Positions 17,615 through 25,788 of a DNA stretch of 64,000 nucleotides are shown here, one piece after another (position 1 is the first letter of the stretch; each line of letters opens with the position of its first letter). The position numbers were made by a program, and so were the translations under genes. Under the pieces are notes generated by a model that worked only from the letters and a program-made list of their open reading frames with translations, made no database searches and was not told the DNA's origin. Source of the stretch: JASDSY01 sp041441465 (GTDB lineage Bacteria; Muiribacteriota; UBA9980). The stretch spans positions 1 to 64,000 of the forward strand of contig JASDSY010000024.1 of assembly GCA_041441465.1 (NCBI GenBank). Direction: 5' to 3'.

Positions 17615-18427
17615 ATGCTTGAAATTAAAAATATTTCCAAAACATTTAATAAAAATACGCCCGATATGGTAAAGGCGCTTACCGATGTGTCATTGACCAT
17701 AGAAGAGGGCAGTTTTACAATTTTTCTGGGAACTAACGGTTCAGGAAAGTCCACATTGCTGAACGCCGTGGCCGGCACATTTTTTGTCGACAGCGGAAAA
17801 ATCACTCTCGCAGGAGTCGATATAACTAATTTAGCGGAGCACAGCCGTGCCGAATTCATAGGGCGTGTTTTTCAAAATCCCTTCAGCGGAACGGCGGCTG
17901 ATATGTCGATTGCCGAAAACCTTGCGCTTGCGATAAGGCGTGGAAAGACAAGAAACTTCAGGATGCTGTTATCGAAGGAAAATGTTGATTTTTTGAAAGA
18001 AAGAGTCAGAGTGCTTAATATGGGGCTAGAGGACAGGCTTGATAATAAGATCGGGGGCTTGTCCGGCGGGCAGAGGCAGGCCCTTACATTATTGATGGCT
18101 ACGCTTGTTAAACCGAAATTACTTCTTTTAGATGAGCATACTGCGGCTCTTGACCCGAAAACCGCGAATAAAGTCATAGCTCTCAGCAAGGAAATAATAG
18201 AAAAAGATAACCTTACGACGCTTATGGTTACACATTCGATGCAGCAGGCGATAAATCTCGGCGACAGGATAGTAATGCTTTATAACGGCAAAATAATACA
18301 TGATTTTAAGGGTGAAGAGAAAAAACGCCTGAAAGTTTCCGACCTTTTTGAATTGTTCGAAGATATAAGGCGCCGCGAGCAAATCGACAGCGAAGTGGCG
18401 GAAATGTTGAAAGCAAGTTATATTTAA
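17615..18427 (+). CDS. ABC importer ATPase (COG1101)
   Basis: 270 residues with all ATPase motifs: Walker A GTNGSGKST (39-47), signature LSGGQRQALT, Walker B LLLLDEH followed by the switch His in MVTHS. Closest family type is the PhnK-like COG1101 ATPase that always accompanies COG4120 permeases. It powers the importer encoded by the preceding genes. A GGCGG stands 5 nt before the ATG. Downstream come the large hairpins of the next spacer, which may end the operon transcript. Confidence 0.92.
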   Translation: MLEIKNISKTFNKNTPDMVKALTDVSLTIEEGSFTIFLGTNGSGKSTLLNAVAGTFFVDSGKITLAGVDITNLAEHSRAEFIGRVFQNPFSGTAADMSIAENLALAIRRGKTRNFRMLLSKENVDFLKERVRVLNMGLEDRLDNKIGGLSGGQRQALTLLMATLVKPKLLLLDEHTAALDPKTANKVIALSKEIIEKDNLTTLMVTHSMQQAINLGDRIVMLYNGKIIHDFKGEEKKRLKVSDLFELFEDIRRREQIDSEVAEMLKASYI

Positions 18428-18430
18428 AAT

Positions 18431-18470
18431 TCAGGGGAAGGCGAAGGGATTATCCCTTCCCTTCCCCTGA
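18431..18470 (+). repeat. Long GC-rich hairpin after ABC operon
   Basis: TCAGGGGAAGG-C-GAAGGG (18431-18448) pairs with CCCTTC-CCTTCCCCTGA (18454-18470): about 17 pairs with one bulged C and a 5-nt loop. No T-tract follows, so it is not a classical terminator; perhaps an mRNA-stabilising end or part of a repeat element. Confidence 0.6.
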
Positions 18471-18490
18471 AACCCCATCCAATCCTGCTA

Positions 18491-18525
18491 TGCTTTATCG
18501 CCGCAAAGCTTGCGGTGATAAAGCA
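18491..18525 (+). repeat. Second hairpin in the same spacer
   Basis: TGCTTTATCGCCGCAA (18491-18506) pairs with TTGCGGTGATAAAGCA (18510-18525), 16 pairs including one G-T, around a 3-nt loop. It stands 20 nt after the first hairpin. Confidence 0.6.
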
Positions 18526-18632
18526 ATCTGGAAACAAAGTAAACGTAACAATACAACGATAGAAATAGCCGGGATAAAAAGGGGCCCGGGGGAAATTAAA
18601 GGTGGATGCCTGATGCGCACGGATGCGCTAAT

Positions 18633-18666
18633 GTCGCGAGTTGTCAAGGAGGACAATTCGAGCGAC
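18633..18666 (+). repeat. Third hairpin with a ribosome-site-like loop
   Basis: GTCGC-GAGTTGTC (18633-18645) pairs with GACAATTC-GA-GCGAC (18652-18666) with one wobble and a 2-nt bulge; the loop is AAGGAG. It lies about 50 nt before the gene at 18715. Confidence 0.5.
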
Positions 18667-18714
18667 CCTTTAATTCCCCGGCAAATATCAAATAATATAG
18701 AAAAGGAGCGCACT

Positions 18715-19584
18715 ATGATATTTTTTAAATATTGGGCCAGAAGTTCAAAGCACAGGGTTAAAACTGATGAGCGTATGATTTCCTTGTGGTGCTGGGGCTG
18801 GTCGTCAGTTTCGCTGGAAGATGCCCGTAATAACGCTGAAACGCGTGTTCTGCAGGCTGTCGAGCGTTTGAACTCGCGGCAGTGCGCTGAAAATTATCCT
18901 TACGGCGCTAATCCTTTGAAAGAAGTGCTTGTTAAATCCGATGAAAAAAACACGCAATCGCCGCGCTTTGTTATTACTCAAAATTCTTACGGCTGTCACG
19001 TATTAAATACGGGCAGGCTGATGTTTGTAGATGTGGATATTGAGATGCCTCTCATAGGTTTTGAGGGCTTGAAAAAATTGTGGGCGTCTCTTACCTTTAA
19101 AAAATATGTCGATCCTTTGAAACGGCTTGAAAACGAGGCTATAGACAAACTCAATAAATATGCGGCAAATAATTCCGATTTCGGCGCGCGCGTTTATAAA
19201 ACCAAGAACGGGTTCAGATATATCATTTCAAACCGTGAATATGAACCTGCCGGCGCCGATACTATAGCCATATTCAATATGCTTGGCGCCGATCCGATGT
19301 ATTCGCGCTTATGTAAACTTCAAAATACTTTCAGGGCGCGCCTTACGCCTAAATCATGGCGCATCGGGCTCGATCCGATAAGGATTAGTTATCCTTTCGA
19401 AAATAAAGAATTTGAAGATAATTATAAGAATTGGAACAAGAAATATTTTGAAACCATTGAGAATTTCGCGACCTGCCGCTTTTTGTTCGAGATCGGAAAT
19501 TCGCACGGCGCTTCAAATTTGGAAGATGTTATTGTCCTGCATGACGAAATGACTAAAGCTTATTCGTCGTTACCGCTGGCATAA
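18715..19584 (+). CDS. Conserved protein of unknown function with FVDVDI motif
   Basis: 289 residues from the ATG at 18715, which has AAGGAG 6 nt upstream; a reading frame open further upstream to 18490 runs through hairpins and is not convincing as protein. Soluble, no signal peptide. Landmarks: WCWGWSSVSLEDARNNAE near the N-terminus, a hydrophobic strand with two acidic residues LMFVDVDI near 103, KTKNGFRYIISNREY near 163, and LGADPMYSRLCKLQNTFRARL near 195. The hhhDhD strand followed by a NG-hydrophobic strand resembles the layout of archaeo-eukaryotic primase-type active sites, but the expected His is missing; this is a weak inference. I do not recognise a named family. Confidence 0.7.
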   Translation: MIFFKYWARSSKHRVKTDERMISLWCWGWSSVSLEDARNNAETRVLQAVERLNSRQCAENYPYGANPLKEVLVKSDEKNTQSPRFVITQNSYGCHVLNTGRLMFVDVDIEMPLIGFEGLKKLWASLTFKKYVDPLKRLENEAIDKLNKYAANNSDFGARVYKTKNGFRYIISNREYEPAGADTIAIFNMLGADPMYSRLCKLQNTFRARLTPKSWRIGLDPIRISYPFENKEFEDNYKNWNKKYFETIENFATCRFLFEIGNSHGASNLEDVIVLHDEMTKAYSSLPLA

Positions 19585-19591
19585 AATGATC

Positions 19592-19683
19592 GAAAAAATT
19601 ACCTCGCTTAGGGTTCCCTGGCATTGTGTCAGAACTTCGACTACAAATGCGTCTGCGGATTATTCGCTCTGGTAATTTTTTTC
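19592..19683 (+). terminator. Candidate terminator with large loop
   Basis: GAAAAAATTACC at 19592-19603 can pair with GGTAATTTTTT at 19671-19681 (11-12 pairs) followed by T. The enclosed 67 nt are GC-richer than the surroundings and could fold themselves. Only 8 nt after the stop of the preceding gene, so termination is plausible, though the loop is unusually long. Confidence 0.4.
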
Positions 19684-19814
19684 TATATTTTTTGTAAAAT
19701 AAAGATATCTAAAGTTGTTTATTAATTTGTTATATTTAAAATAGTACAATAAATGGTTGCTTTGGTCACGTTTCCGGCATCGGATTCAGTCTTTGACCGC
19801 GGAAACGGCGGCTG

Positions 19815-20231
19815 TTATTTCGGCATGCCGCATTCCTGCCAGTTCATTATCTTTTCATAATCGAAAGGCACGTATTTCTGCATGGCCCCGCCGGGCTGGA
19901 CTGCCCTTTTTACGAGAACTCCGGCGGTATATACCTCGAGGTAATTTGTAAGACGGAGTTTTGGCGTTATATCGCTGTTATGGCATCTGGCGCATTGCTC
20001 TTCTATTATTGGTTTCAAATTCAAATTGGGCTGGCTGGCGGTATCGTAACGGTATATTGTCGTTTGTCCCGTCGGCGCCGGCGTTTCCTCCACTACGCTT
20101 AAAGCAGGATTGCGGCTGTTACAGCCTGTTATAGCCGCTGTTATCAAAAGCCATGACGCTATAAACGCGGCGGCTTCTTTTTTATATTTTATATAATTAA
20201 AAATATTTCTTAACTTTTTTACACTATTCAT
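19815..20231 (-). CDS. Lipoprotein with one c-type haem site
   Basis: 138 residues. An N-terminal hydrophobic segment (20-35) ends in I-T-G-C with lipidated C37. A single haem-binding C-x-x-C-H is at C80-C83-H84 (CARCHNSD), followed by ITPKLRLTNY, similar to small planctomycete-type cytochrome domains. The sixth ligand could be M114 (GGAM) but is uncertain. It would be a small periplasmic electron carrier or sensor anchored to the membrane. No cytochrome-maturation or oxidase gene is in the window. It is divergent from the photolyase gene, sharing a promoter region with a palindrome and direct repeats. No good ribosome site is visible. Confidence 0.7.
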   Translation of the reverse strand: MNSVKKLRNIFNYIKYKKEAAAFIASWLLITAAITGCNSRNPALSVVEETPAPTGQTTIYRYDTASQPNLNLKPIIEEQCARCHNSDITPKLRLTNYLEVYTAGVLVKRAVQPGGAMQKYVPFDYEKIMNWQECGMPK

Positions 20232-20257
20232 GTTTTATTTTATCGGCTTTAATTTTA

Positions 20258-20302
20258 TTTTTTTCGAAAATATTTTTTGGTTTTTTTCGAAAATATTTTC
20301 GA
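20258..20302. promoter_or_regulatory. Direct repeat and palindrome in divergent promoter
   Basis: TTTTTTTCGAAAATATTTT occurs at 20258-20276 and again at 20281-20299. The second copy continues into a 16-bp perfect palindrome TCGAAAATATTTTCGA (20287-20302). A TATAAT at 20320-20325 would be the -10 of the photolyase gene, placing the palindrome over its -35 region. Consistent with a repressor or activator site. Confidence 0.5.
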
Positions 20303-20358
20303 TTTTTTAAAAATTATGATATAATAAAAAATGTCAATTTAAAGAATTTGGAGAAAAT

Positions 20359-21813
20359 ATGATACAGTCAGAGAGGATAAAATGTTTAAATACCGCTTCA
20401 ATAAACCATAACGGAAAATTTGTAGTTTACTGGATGCAGTCTTCGGTTCGGACCCGGTATAATCACGCGCTTACATATGCGATAATGAAAGCCAACGAAT
20501 TAAAACAGCCGCTGATTGTTTATTTTGGTCTTGTCGATTCCTTTCCGGAAGCTAATCTGCGTCACTACCGATTTTTAGCCGAAGGGCTTTATGACGTAAA
20601 AAAAGAACTCGAGCGGAAGCGGATAAAATTCATAATAGCACACGTTCGTTCACATTCAGAGGCGCTCACAAAAATTTGCGCTGAGGCGTCGGTGCTTGTT
20701 ACTGACAGAGGTTACTTAAAAATTCAGAAAGAATGGCGCCGCGAGGCCGCAACAAAAATAAAATGCGCGTTTATGCAGATCGAGTCCGATGTTGTAGTTC
20801 CGGTTGAAACGGCTTCTAATAAGGAGGAATTCGCTGCAAGGACAATACGGCCGAAAATCACGAAATTGCTTCGCGGTTTTTTGATCGAACTTCCTGAATG
20901 CGAAGTTTTAAAGCCGTCATTTGAAATGCCTGATGATTTTTTTTGCGGGCCGAATCGGAATAATGGTTTCAAGATACTGAATTTAAATTCATATTCGGAA
21001 ATTAAAGACATTCTAGGTGTTTTAAATATCGACAGGACCGTACGCGAGTCTAATTATTATAAAGGCGGCCAGAACGAGGCTGAGAGGCGTCTGGCTGAAT
21101 TTATAGGCCTGAAACTCGAAAAATATGCGGAACTTAGAAATGATCCGTCGCTTGGCTGGCTTTCTGAAATGTCGCCTTATCTTCATTTCGGGAATATTTC
21201 TCCGCTTAAGATAGCGATCGGGCTTCAAGATATTTCAGAATCCGTTAAAGAGAAATATCTTGAAGAAGTGATAGTAAGGCGGGAGCTTGCGGTTAATTTT
21301 TGCGAATATAACAGCGAATATGACACTATAAATGCTATTCCCGACTGGGCGAAAATCACGCTTGAAAAACATTCGAATGACACACGTGGATATGTTTATG
21401 ACAGGGCAGGATTTGAAATGGCAATGACCCATGATCATTACTGGAACGCCGCGCAGCTCGAGATGACCGCTACCGGGAAAATGCATAATTACATGAGGAT
21501 GTACTGGGGCAAAAAAATTATCGAATGGAGCAGGACGCCTGAGGAAGCTTTTGAAACAATGATTTATCTTAATAATAAATATGAGCTTGACGGACGCGAT
21601 CCTAATAGTTTTACGGGAGTGGCATGGTGCTTCGGAAAGCATGACAGGCCGTGGTTTGAAAGGCCTGTGTTGGGGAATTTGAGATATATGAATGAAAATG
21701 GATTGAAGCGGAAATTCAATATCGACGATTATGTGAAAAAAATCGCTGTAATATGCCAAAAAGAGAATATAGTCCTTGGGTCGCTGACTCATTTGATGAG
21801 TAAGAATCTCTGA
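20359..21813 (+). CDS. phr: Class II DNA photolyase
   Basis: 484 residues, full length for a class II CPD photolyase, which uses FADH- and blue light to split cyclobutane pyrimidine dimers. Class II features: YWMQSSVRTRYNHAL near the N-terminus, SPYLHFGNISP near residue 277, the WNAAQLEMTATGKMHNYMRMYW stretch around 371 and the GRDPNSFTGVAWCFGKHDRPW block around 413 that lines the FAD pocket. GGAG lies 6 nt before ATG. It is followed by two genes also tied to DNA repair. A photolyase implies exposure to light at some stage. Confidence 0.93.
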   Translation: MIQSERIKCLNTASINHNGKFVVYWMQSSVRTRYNHALTYAIMKANELKQPLIVYFGLVDSFPEANLRHYRFLAEGLYDVKKELERKRIKFIIAHVRSHSEALTKICAEASVLVTDRGYLKIQKEWRREAATKIKCAFMQIESDVVVPVETASNKEEFAARTIRPKITKLLRGFLIELPECEVLKPSFEMPDDFFCGPNRNNGFKILNLNSYSEIKDILGVLNIDRTVRESNYYKGGQNEAERRLAEFIGLKLEKYAELRNDPSLGWLSEMSPYLHFGNISPLKIAIGLQDISESVKEKYLEEVIVRRELAVNFCEYNSEYDTINAIPDWAKITLEKHSNDTRGYVYDRAGFEMAMTHDHYWNAAQLEMTATGKMHNYMRMYWGKKIIEWSRTPEEAFETMIYLNNKYELDGRDPNSFTGVAWCFGKHDRPWFERPVLGNLRYMNENGLKRKFNIDDYVKKIAVICQKENIVLGSLTHLMSKNL

Positions 21814-22119
21814 GTTACCGGATAATTTTAAAAATATTATGCGGAATTTTAAATACGGCCGCCTGGAAGGCAATTTTTTGAAATAATTCTTATTTTAAAA
21901 TTTTGAATGAATTCGACTTCGAATAATAATTAATATATTCTGCATTTGTAATATACTGTTTTGATATATTTAATTTATATTGATTGTTATGTTTTGATTG
22001 ACTGTATGAACAAAACAGCGCATTAATACGCTTTTAAACGAGTTTGTAAAAATCGAAGAAACGTGAAAAATATAATTTTATAGTTATAAATGTTAAGCGA
22101 TCAGTTTATAGGTGGAATT
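21814..22119. other. Spacer between photolyase and radical-SAM gene
   Basis: AT-rich, no credible gene on either strand. A short GCCT/AGGC hairpin followed by AATTTTTT at 21861-21878 might be a weak terminator for the photolyase. No clear promoter is seen for the downstream gene. Confidence 0.35.
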
Positions 22120-23439
22120 ATGAATGAAAATATGAATGTAGCTGAAAAATTGAAGATATTATCAGCTGCCGCGAAGTATGATGTTTCGTGCGTATCGAGC
22201 GGCAGCGCCAGGAAAAATATGCGCGGCGGAATCGGCACGGCGGCCGAAAGCGGCATATGCCACAGCTGGGGAAGCGACGGCAGGTGCATTTCGCTTCTTA
22301 AAATATTATTTACCAATGATTGTATTTATAACTGCGCGTATTGCGTTAACCGCGTTACTAACGATATAGCGCGCGCTTCGTTCACACCTGACGAAGTGAT
22401 AGAGCTGACAATAAATTTTTATCTTCGTAATTATATCGAAGGGTTATTTTTAAGTTCGGCGATCAAGAAAAATCCGGACGATACTATGGCGCAGCTTGTC
22501 ACGGTCGTGAAGAAACTCAGGATAGAGAAAAAATTTAACGGTTATATTCATTTGAAGGCAATTCCTGGCGCTTCGCCGGCCCTTATATCAGAGGCCGGGA
22601 AATATGCCGACAGGATGAGCGTAAATATTGAGCTGCCTACAAGCGAGAGCCTCAAAATGCTCGCGCCTCAAAAAAATAAAAATGCGATACTATCGCCCAT
22701 GAAGCAAATAAGCGCGCAGATTGTCGAAAACCAGGAAGAGCGGAAAATATATCAAAAAGCGCCTGTGTTTACTCCCGCGGGCCAGAGCACGCAGCTGATA
22801 ATTGGAGCGACGCCTGAATCAGACGCGAAAATCGTTAAGCTGTCCGAGGCTTTATATCAGAAATTCGGCCTGAGAAGGGTTTTTTATTCGGCTTATGTGC
22901 CTGTTACGTCCGACCCTAAACTTCCGGCGCTGATAGCGCCGCCGATGCTTCGCGAACACAGGCTTTACCAGGCGGACTGGCTTTTGAGGTTTTATAATTT
23001 TAAGTCGGATGAGCTTTTTCGCGGGCCGTTTCAGAACCTTGACCTTGATTTTGACCCTAAAACTGCCTGGGCGCTTCAAAACCTTAATATGTTTCCGGTC
23101 GATATCAACAGGGCGGATTATGAGACTATATTGCGTGTACCCGGCATCGGCGTTCGGAACGCAAAAAAAATATTATTTATGAGAAAAGTGCATTCTTTGA
23201 GTTTTGAGGATTTAAAAAAAATCGGCGTCATATTAAAACGCGCCAAATATTTTATAACATGTTCGGGAAAATATTTCGGCGGCCTTAAAATCGGCGAGCA
23301 GACGATAAGGCAGAAGCTGCTGACAGATGCCGCGCCGGACAGGCCGAAAGAAATATTTGAACAGCTTCCGCTTTTCAACGACGCCACTCCGCTCGAGAGT
23401 GTTAATGATTCGATTACAAGCCTGACCGGTGAATTTTAA
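22120..23439 (+). CDS. Radical-SAM putative DNA modification/repair protein
   Basis: 439 residues of the radical-SAM family that is found next to UDG-like genes (TIGR03916-type, COG4277). The [4Fe-4S] ligands are C68, C72 and C75 (C-x3-C-x2-C in NDCIYNCAYC). The C-terminal third holds helix-hairpin-helix motifs (VPGIGVRNAKKIL near residue 345), expected to bind DNA. The exact reaction is unknown for the family; cleavage or repair of a damaged base is the usual proposal. I chose ATG at 22120, with AGGTGG 4-5 nt upstream, over the ATG at 22090. The partner gene follows at 23621. Confidence 0.88.
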   Translation: MNENMNVAEKLKILSAAAKYDVSCVSSGSARKNMRGGIGTAAESGICHSWGSDGRCISLLKILFTNDCIYNCAYCVNRVTNDIARASFTPDEVIELTINFYLRNYIEGLFLSSAIKKNPDDTMAQLVTVVKKLRIEKKFNGYIHLKAIPGASPALISEAGKYADRMSVNIELPTSESLKMLAPQKNKNAILSPMKQISAQIVENQEERKIYQKAPVFTPAGQSTQLIIGATPESDAKIVKLSEALYQKFGLRRVFYSAYVPVTSDPKLPALIAPPMLREHRLYQADWLLRFYNFKSDELFRGPFQNLDLDFDPKTAWALQNLNMFPVDINRADYETILRVPGIGVRNAKKILFMRKVHSLSFEDLKKIGVILKRAKYFITCSGKYFGGLKIGEQTIRQKLLTDAAPDRPKEIFEQLPLFNDATPLESVNDSITSLTGEF

Positions 23440-23563
23440 TCGGCATTTAGGCATTAAAGACGACATTATAAAATTTATTGCAGTGATTTTATTGACTGGA
23501 TTTTTTATTGCAGGTTTATTAAAAATAATTGACAGGCTTGCGCTAAGGCCGAAAAATAGATAA
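23429..23563 (+). CDS. Possible 44-residue membrane protein coupled to the radical-SAM gene
   Basis: A short frame beginning with GTG at 23429, overlapping the last 11 nt of the upstream gene, and ending with TAA at 23563. The product has one hydrophobic segment (about 16-31, FIAVILLTGFFIAGLL) flanked by charged ends, ending RLALRPKNR, which is a clean inside-positive single-span membrane protein pattern. There is no strong ribosome site; expression would rely on coupling to the previous stop. It might be a chance frame, but the hydropathy and charge pattern are better than random. Confidence 0.35.
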   Translation: MNFNRHLGIKDDIIKFIAVILLTGFFIAGLLKIIDRLALRPKNR

Positions 23564-23620
23564 ATTACCTGTTATTTAAGCATAAATTCAATATTTCATG
23601 TTTGTCGGAGAGAGTTAATT

Positions 23621-24367
23621 ATGTTAAAATACGTTTACGATGGAAGTTTTGATGGAATGTTGACCGCTGCTGGCCGCGCCTTGAAAAATCATGAAAATTG
23701 TCCTGAGGAAATATTGGCGGACGATGAAATTGAAAATGATCTTTTCGCGGAATATTTAAATGTTAAAACTGATAAGTGTGCGGCCGATCTGGCGATTCAG
23801 GAAATAATTAAAGCCGCCGGGTTTGACGCGATGCAGTACATTTTTTATGCTTTTTTGACGGAAGAAAAAAACATAGCGTCTTTAATATTGAAATATATTA
23901 AATTATGCTTTAAATGCGGCCGTAATGTAAATAGATACCTGCATGACGATACGGTAAATTATATGTCGAAACTCGAGAGAAAGGTTACCGGCGAAAGGCA
24001 CAGGCTTCTCGGATTACTGCGATTTCAGAAAGTCGAAAATGAAATTTATTACGCCCCGGTCGAGCCGGATAATAATATTGTCGGGCTGATCGCGCCGCAT
24101 TTTGTCAATCGTCTGCCTGGTTATAATTTTATTATACATGATTTAAAGCGCGGGATAGCGGCAATGCATCAGGCACATAAGAAAAATTTCGAGGTGAATG
24201 AAATTATTTTAGATAGAAGTCCTGAACTAAGTGCGGAAGAAATTGAGTATCAGAATTTATGGAAAGTTTTTTTTCAGAGCATCCCTATAAAATCAAGGAT
24301 CAATCCGAAATTACAAAAACGATGCATGCCGGCTCGTTATTGGAAACATATGACTGAAATGAATTAA
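23621..24367 (+). CDS. Putative DNA metabolism protein, radical-SAM partner (TIGR03915/DUF4130-type)
   Basis: 248 residues of the family that accompanies the radical-SAM/HhH protein: start YVYDGSFDGMLTA, middle RHRLLGLLRFQKV and YYAPVEPDNNIVGLIAPHF, IIHDLKRGIAAMH, end FFQSIPIKSRINPKLQKRCMPARYW. In other genomes this domain is fused to a uracil-DNA-glycosylase-like domain; here it is free-standing and no glycosylase gene is nearby. Function is unknown, but the constant pairing indicates a shared DNA repair pathway. GAGAG precedes the ATG. Confidence 0.87.
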   Translation: MLKYVYDGSFDGMLTAAGRALKNHENCPEEILADDEIENDLFAEYLNVKTDKCAADLAIQEIIKAAGFDAMQYIFYAFLTEEKNIASLILKYIKLCFKCGRNVNRYLHDDTVNYMSKLERKVTGERHRLLGLLRFQKVENEIYYAPVEPDNNIVGLIAPHFVNRLPGYNFIIHDLKRGIAAMHQAHKKNFEVNEIILDRSPELSAEEIEYQNLWKVFFQSIPIKSRINPKLQKRCMPARYWKHMTEMN

Positions 24368-24470
24368 TTTTTGAGGCGGTAAGAAAAGTATAAATATTTC
24401 TGAAAGCAGCTTCGATTTTTAAAGCTACGTCAGGTTAAAAAACGCCAAAATTAATAGTATGGTTGTTTGA

Positions 24471-24497
24471 AAGCCTGATTGTTATTTTTTCAGGCTT
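24471..24497 (+). repeat. Hairpin without T-tract
   Basis: AAGCCTGA (24471-24478) pairs with TCAGGCTT (24490-24497) around an 11-nt T-rich loop, about 100 nt after the stop of the preceding gene. Could be a 3' end or part of the leader of the SH3b gene. Confidence 0.35.
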
Positions 24498-24587
24498 GAT
24501 TGTCTTGCGACATTATTATTAGAAACATTTTTTTATGAATGAAAGTATAATTACATATAAAAATATAGAGATAAAAGAGGAATTTAT

Positions 24588-25586
24588 ATGAAAAAAATAA
24601 CGTCTGTATTTGCAGTGGTTGTCATGGCGTTGTTTGTTTATTCGCAGGCTACTGCGGCTATAAACGAGGTCAAAGGCGAGCTTCAGAATTCGCAGATTAC
24701 GGGAGCCGCTTCGAATGTGTCTTCGAATTCCCAGTTCGGTATGGGCGGCGGCACTCCGGCCGGAACCGTAAGGGTTTCGACCTATCTTAATGTAAGGAGC
24801 GGCCCGGGCACCAATTATGATGTTATAGGAAAACTTTATAACGGAAATAATGTCGATATTCTGGAAGAAAGCGGCGGCTGGTATAAAATAAATTATAACG
24901 GCCAGACAGGCTGGATTTGCGGCAAGTACGTATCGACCGGCGCAGCCGCGGCGAGCGTATCTCCCTCTAAATTGGGAAGTGTCAGCGTGAGCGGAAGTTC
25001 TTATCTTAACGTAAGGAGCGGTCCGGGTACTGATAACAGCGTTATAGGAAAATTGTATTCCGGCGATAGCGTTACTATTCTGGAAGAAAGCGGCGGCTGG
25101 TATAAAATAAATTATAACGGTCAGGAAGCCTGGGTATGCGGTAAGTATGTTGCGACAGGCAGCGCCGCTCCAAAACCAGCTGATTCAGGGAGCAGCAACG
25201 GTTCAAGCTCTCAGGTAAGTTCGGCCGAAGTTAAGAAAGTAATTGAAAATTGCCAGGCAACGGGTTATTTTCCGCCCCCGGCCGGCGGGTACAAGTCGGC
25301 GGCGGAAGCGGCTATGGAGGGTGGCGGATATGATTGCCGCGGTAAAAAATTAAGGACATTACAGGATTTTAACGCCGGCGATTCTAATAGTTATGTGAGT
25401 GTAGCTACAGATCCGCGAGTTATCCCTACGGGTTCATGGATTTCGATAGATCAATATCCGGGGGTCAGGTTTTTAGCCTGCGATGTAGGCGGCGGTATTA
25501 AAGGCAATCATATCGATATTTGCTGCGCTAATGAAAAAGAAACATATAAAGTTACAGGTAATATTACGGTCAGGGTTTTAAAATAA
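24588..25586 (+). CDS. Secreted double-SH3b, 3D-domain cell-wall protein
   Basis: 332 residues. Signal peptide 1-23. Two bacterial SH3 domains at about 59-116 and 131-189 are nearly identical (each with YLNVRSGPGT and EESGGWYKINYNGQ), showing a recent internal duplication. After a Ser/Gly linker, residues 245-331 form a 3D domain, the double-psi barrel of stationary-phase muralytic transglycosylases: ATDPRVIPTG, then ACDVGGGIKGNHIDI with the catalytic-type D299 and D310. Predicted to bind and cut peptidoglycan in the periplasm. AGAGG lies upstream of ATG. Confidence 0.87.
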   Translation: MKKITSVFAVVVMALFVYSQATAAINEVKGELQNSQITGAASNVSSNSQFGMGGGTPAGTVRVSTYLNVRSGPGTNYDVIGKLYNGNNVDILEESGGWYKINYNGQTGWICGKYVSTGAAAASVSPSKLGSVSVSGSSYLNVRSGPGTDNSVIGKLYSGDSVTILEESGGWYKINYNGQEAWVCGKYVATGSAAPKPADSGSSNGSSSQVSSAEVKKVIENCQATGYFPPPAGGYKSAAEAAMEGGGYDCRGKKLRTLQDFNAGDSNSYVSVATDPRVIPTGSWISIDQYPGVRFLACDVGGGIKGNHIDICCANEKETYKVTGNITVRVLK

Positions 25587-25788
25587 CAGCAGCGGATTAA
25601 TTTTATTAATGAATGGATATTAAGCTGATTATAATCTTATAATTAAAAATATGTTATTCAGATCATAATATAAAAACATTGAAAAATTAAATTAAATGAA
25701 TTAAAATTTTAATATATAATTGGATAAAAAACATTGTAATATTGATTTTTTAATAAGCGATTATTTATTGTATGAGAGGAATTTGCAA

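Noticed and set aside
18490..18714. 75-codon N-terminal extension of the gene at 18715
   Set aside because: It runs through two of the three hairpins, gives a composition unlike the rest of the protein and has no ribosome site, while ATG at 18715 has AAGGAG at ideal distance.
19581..19673. 29-codon frame from ATG at 19587
   Set aside because: No ribosome site and it lies inside the candidate terminator structure.
24368..24587. Possible c-di-AMP-type riboswitch before the cell-wall gene
   Set aside because: Such genes often have one, but the consensus segments could not be found; only one simple hairpin is present.
24780..25150. Near-identical 170-bp-scale repeat within the SH3b gene
   Set aside because: It is explained by duplication of the SH3b domain inside the coding region rather than by a mobile or CRISPR-type repeat.
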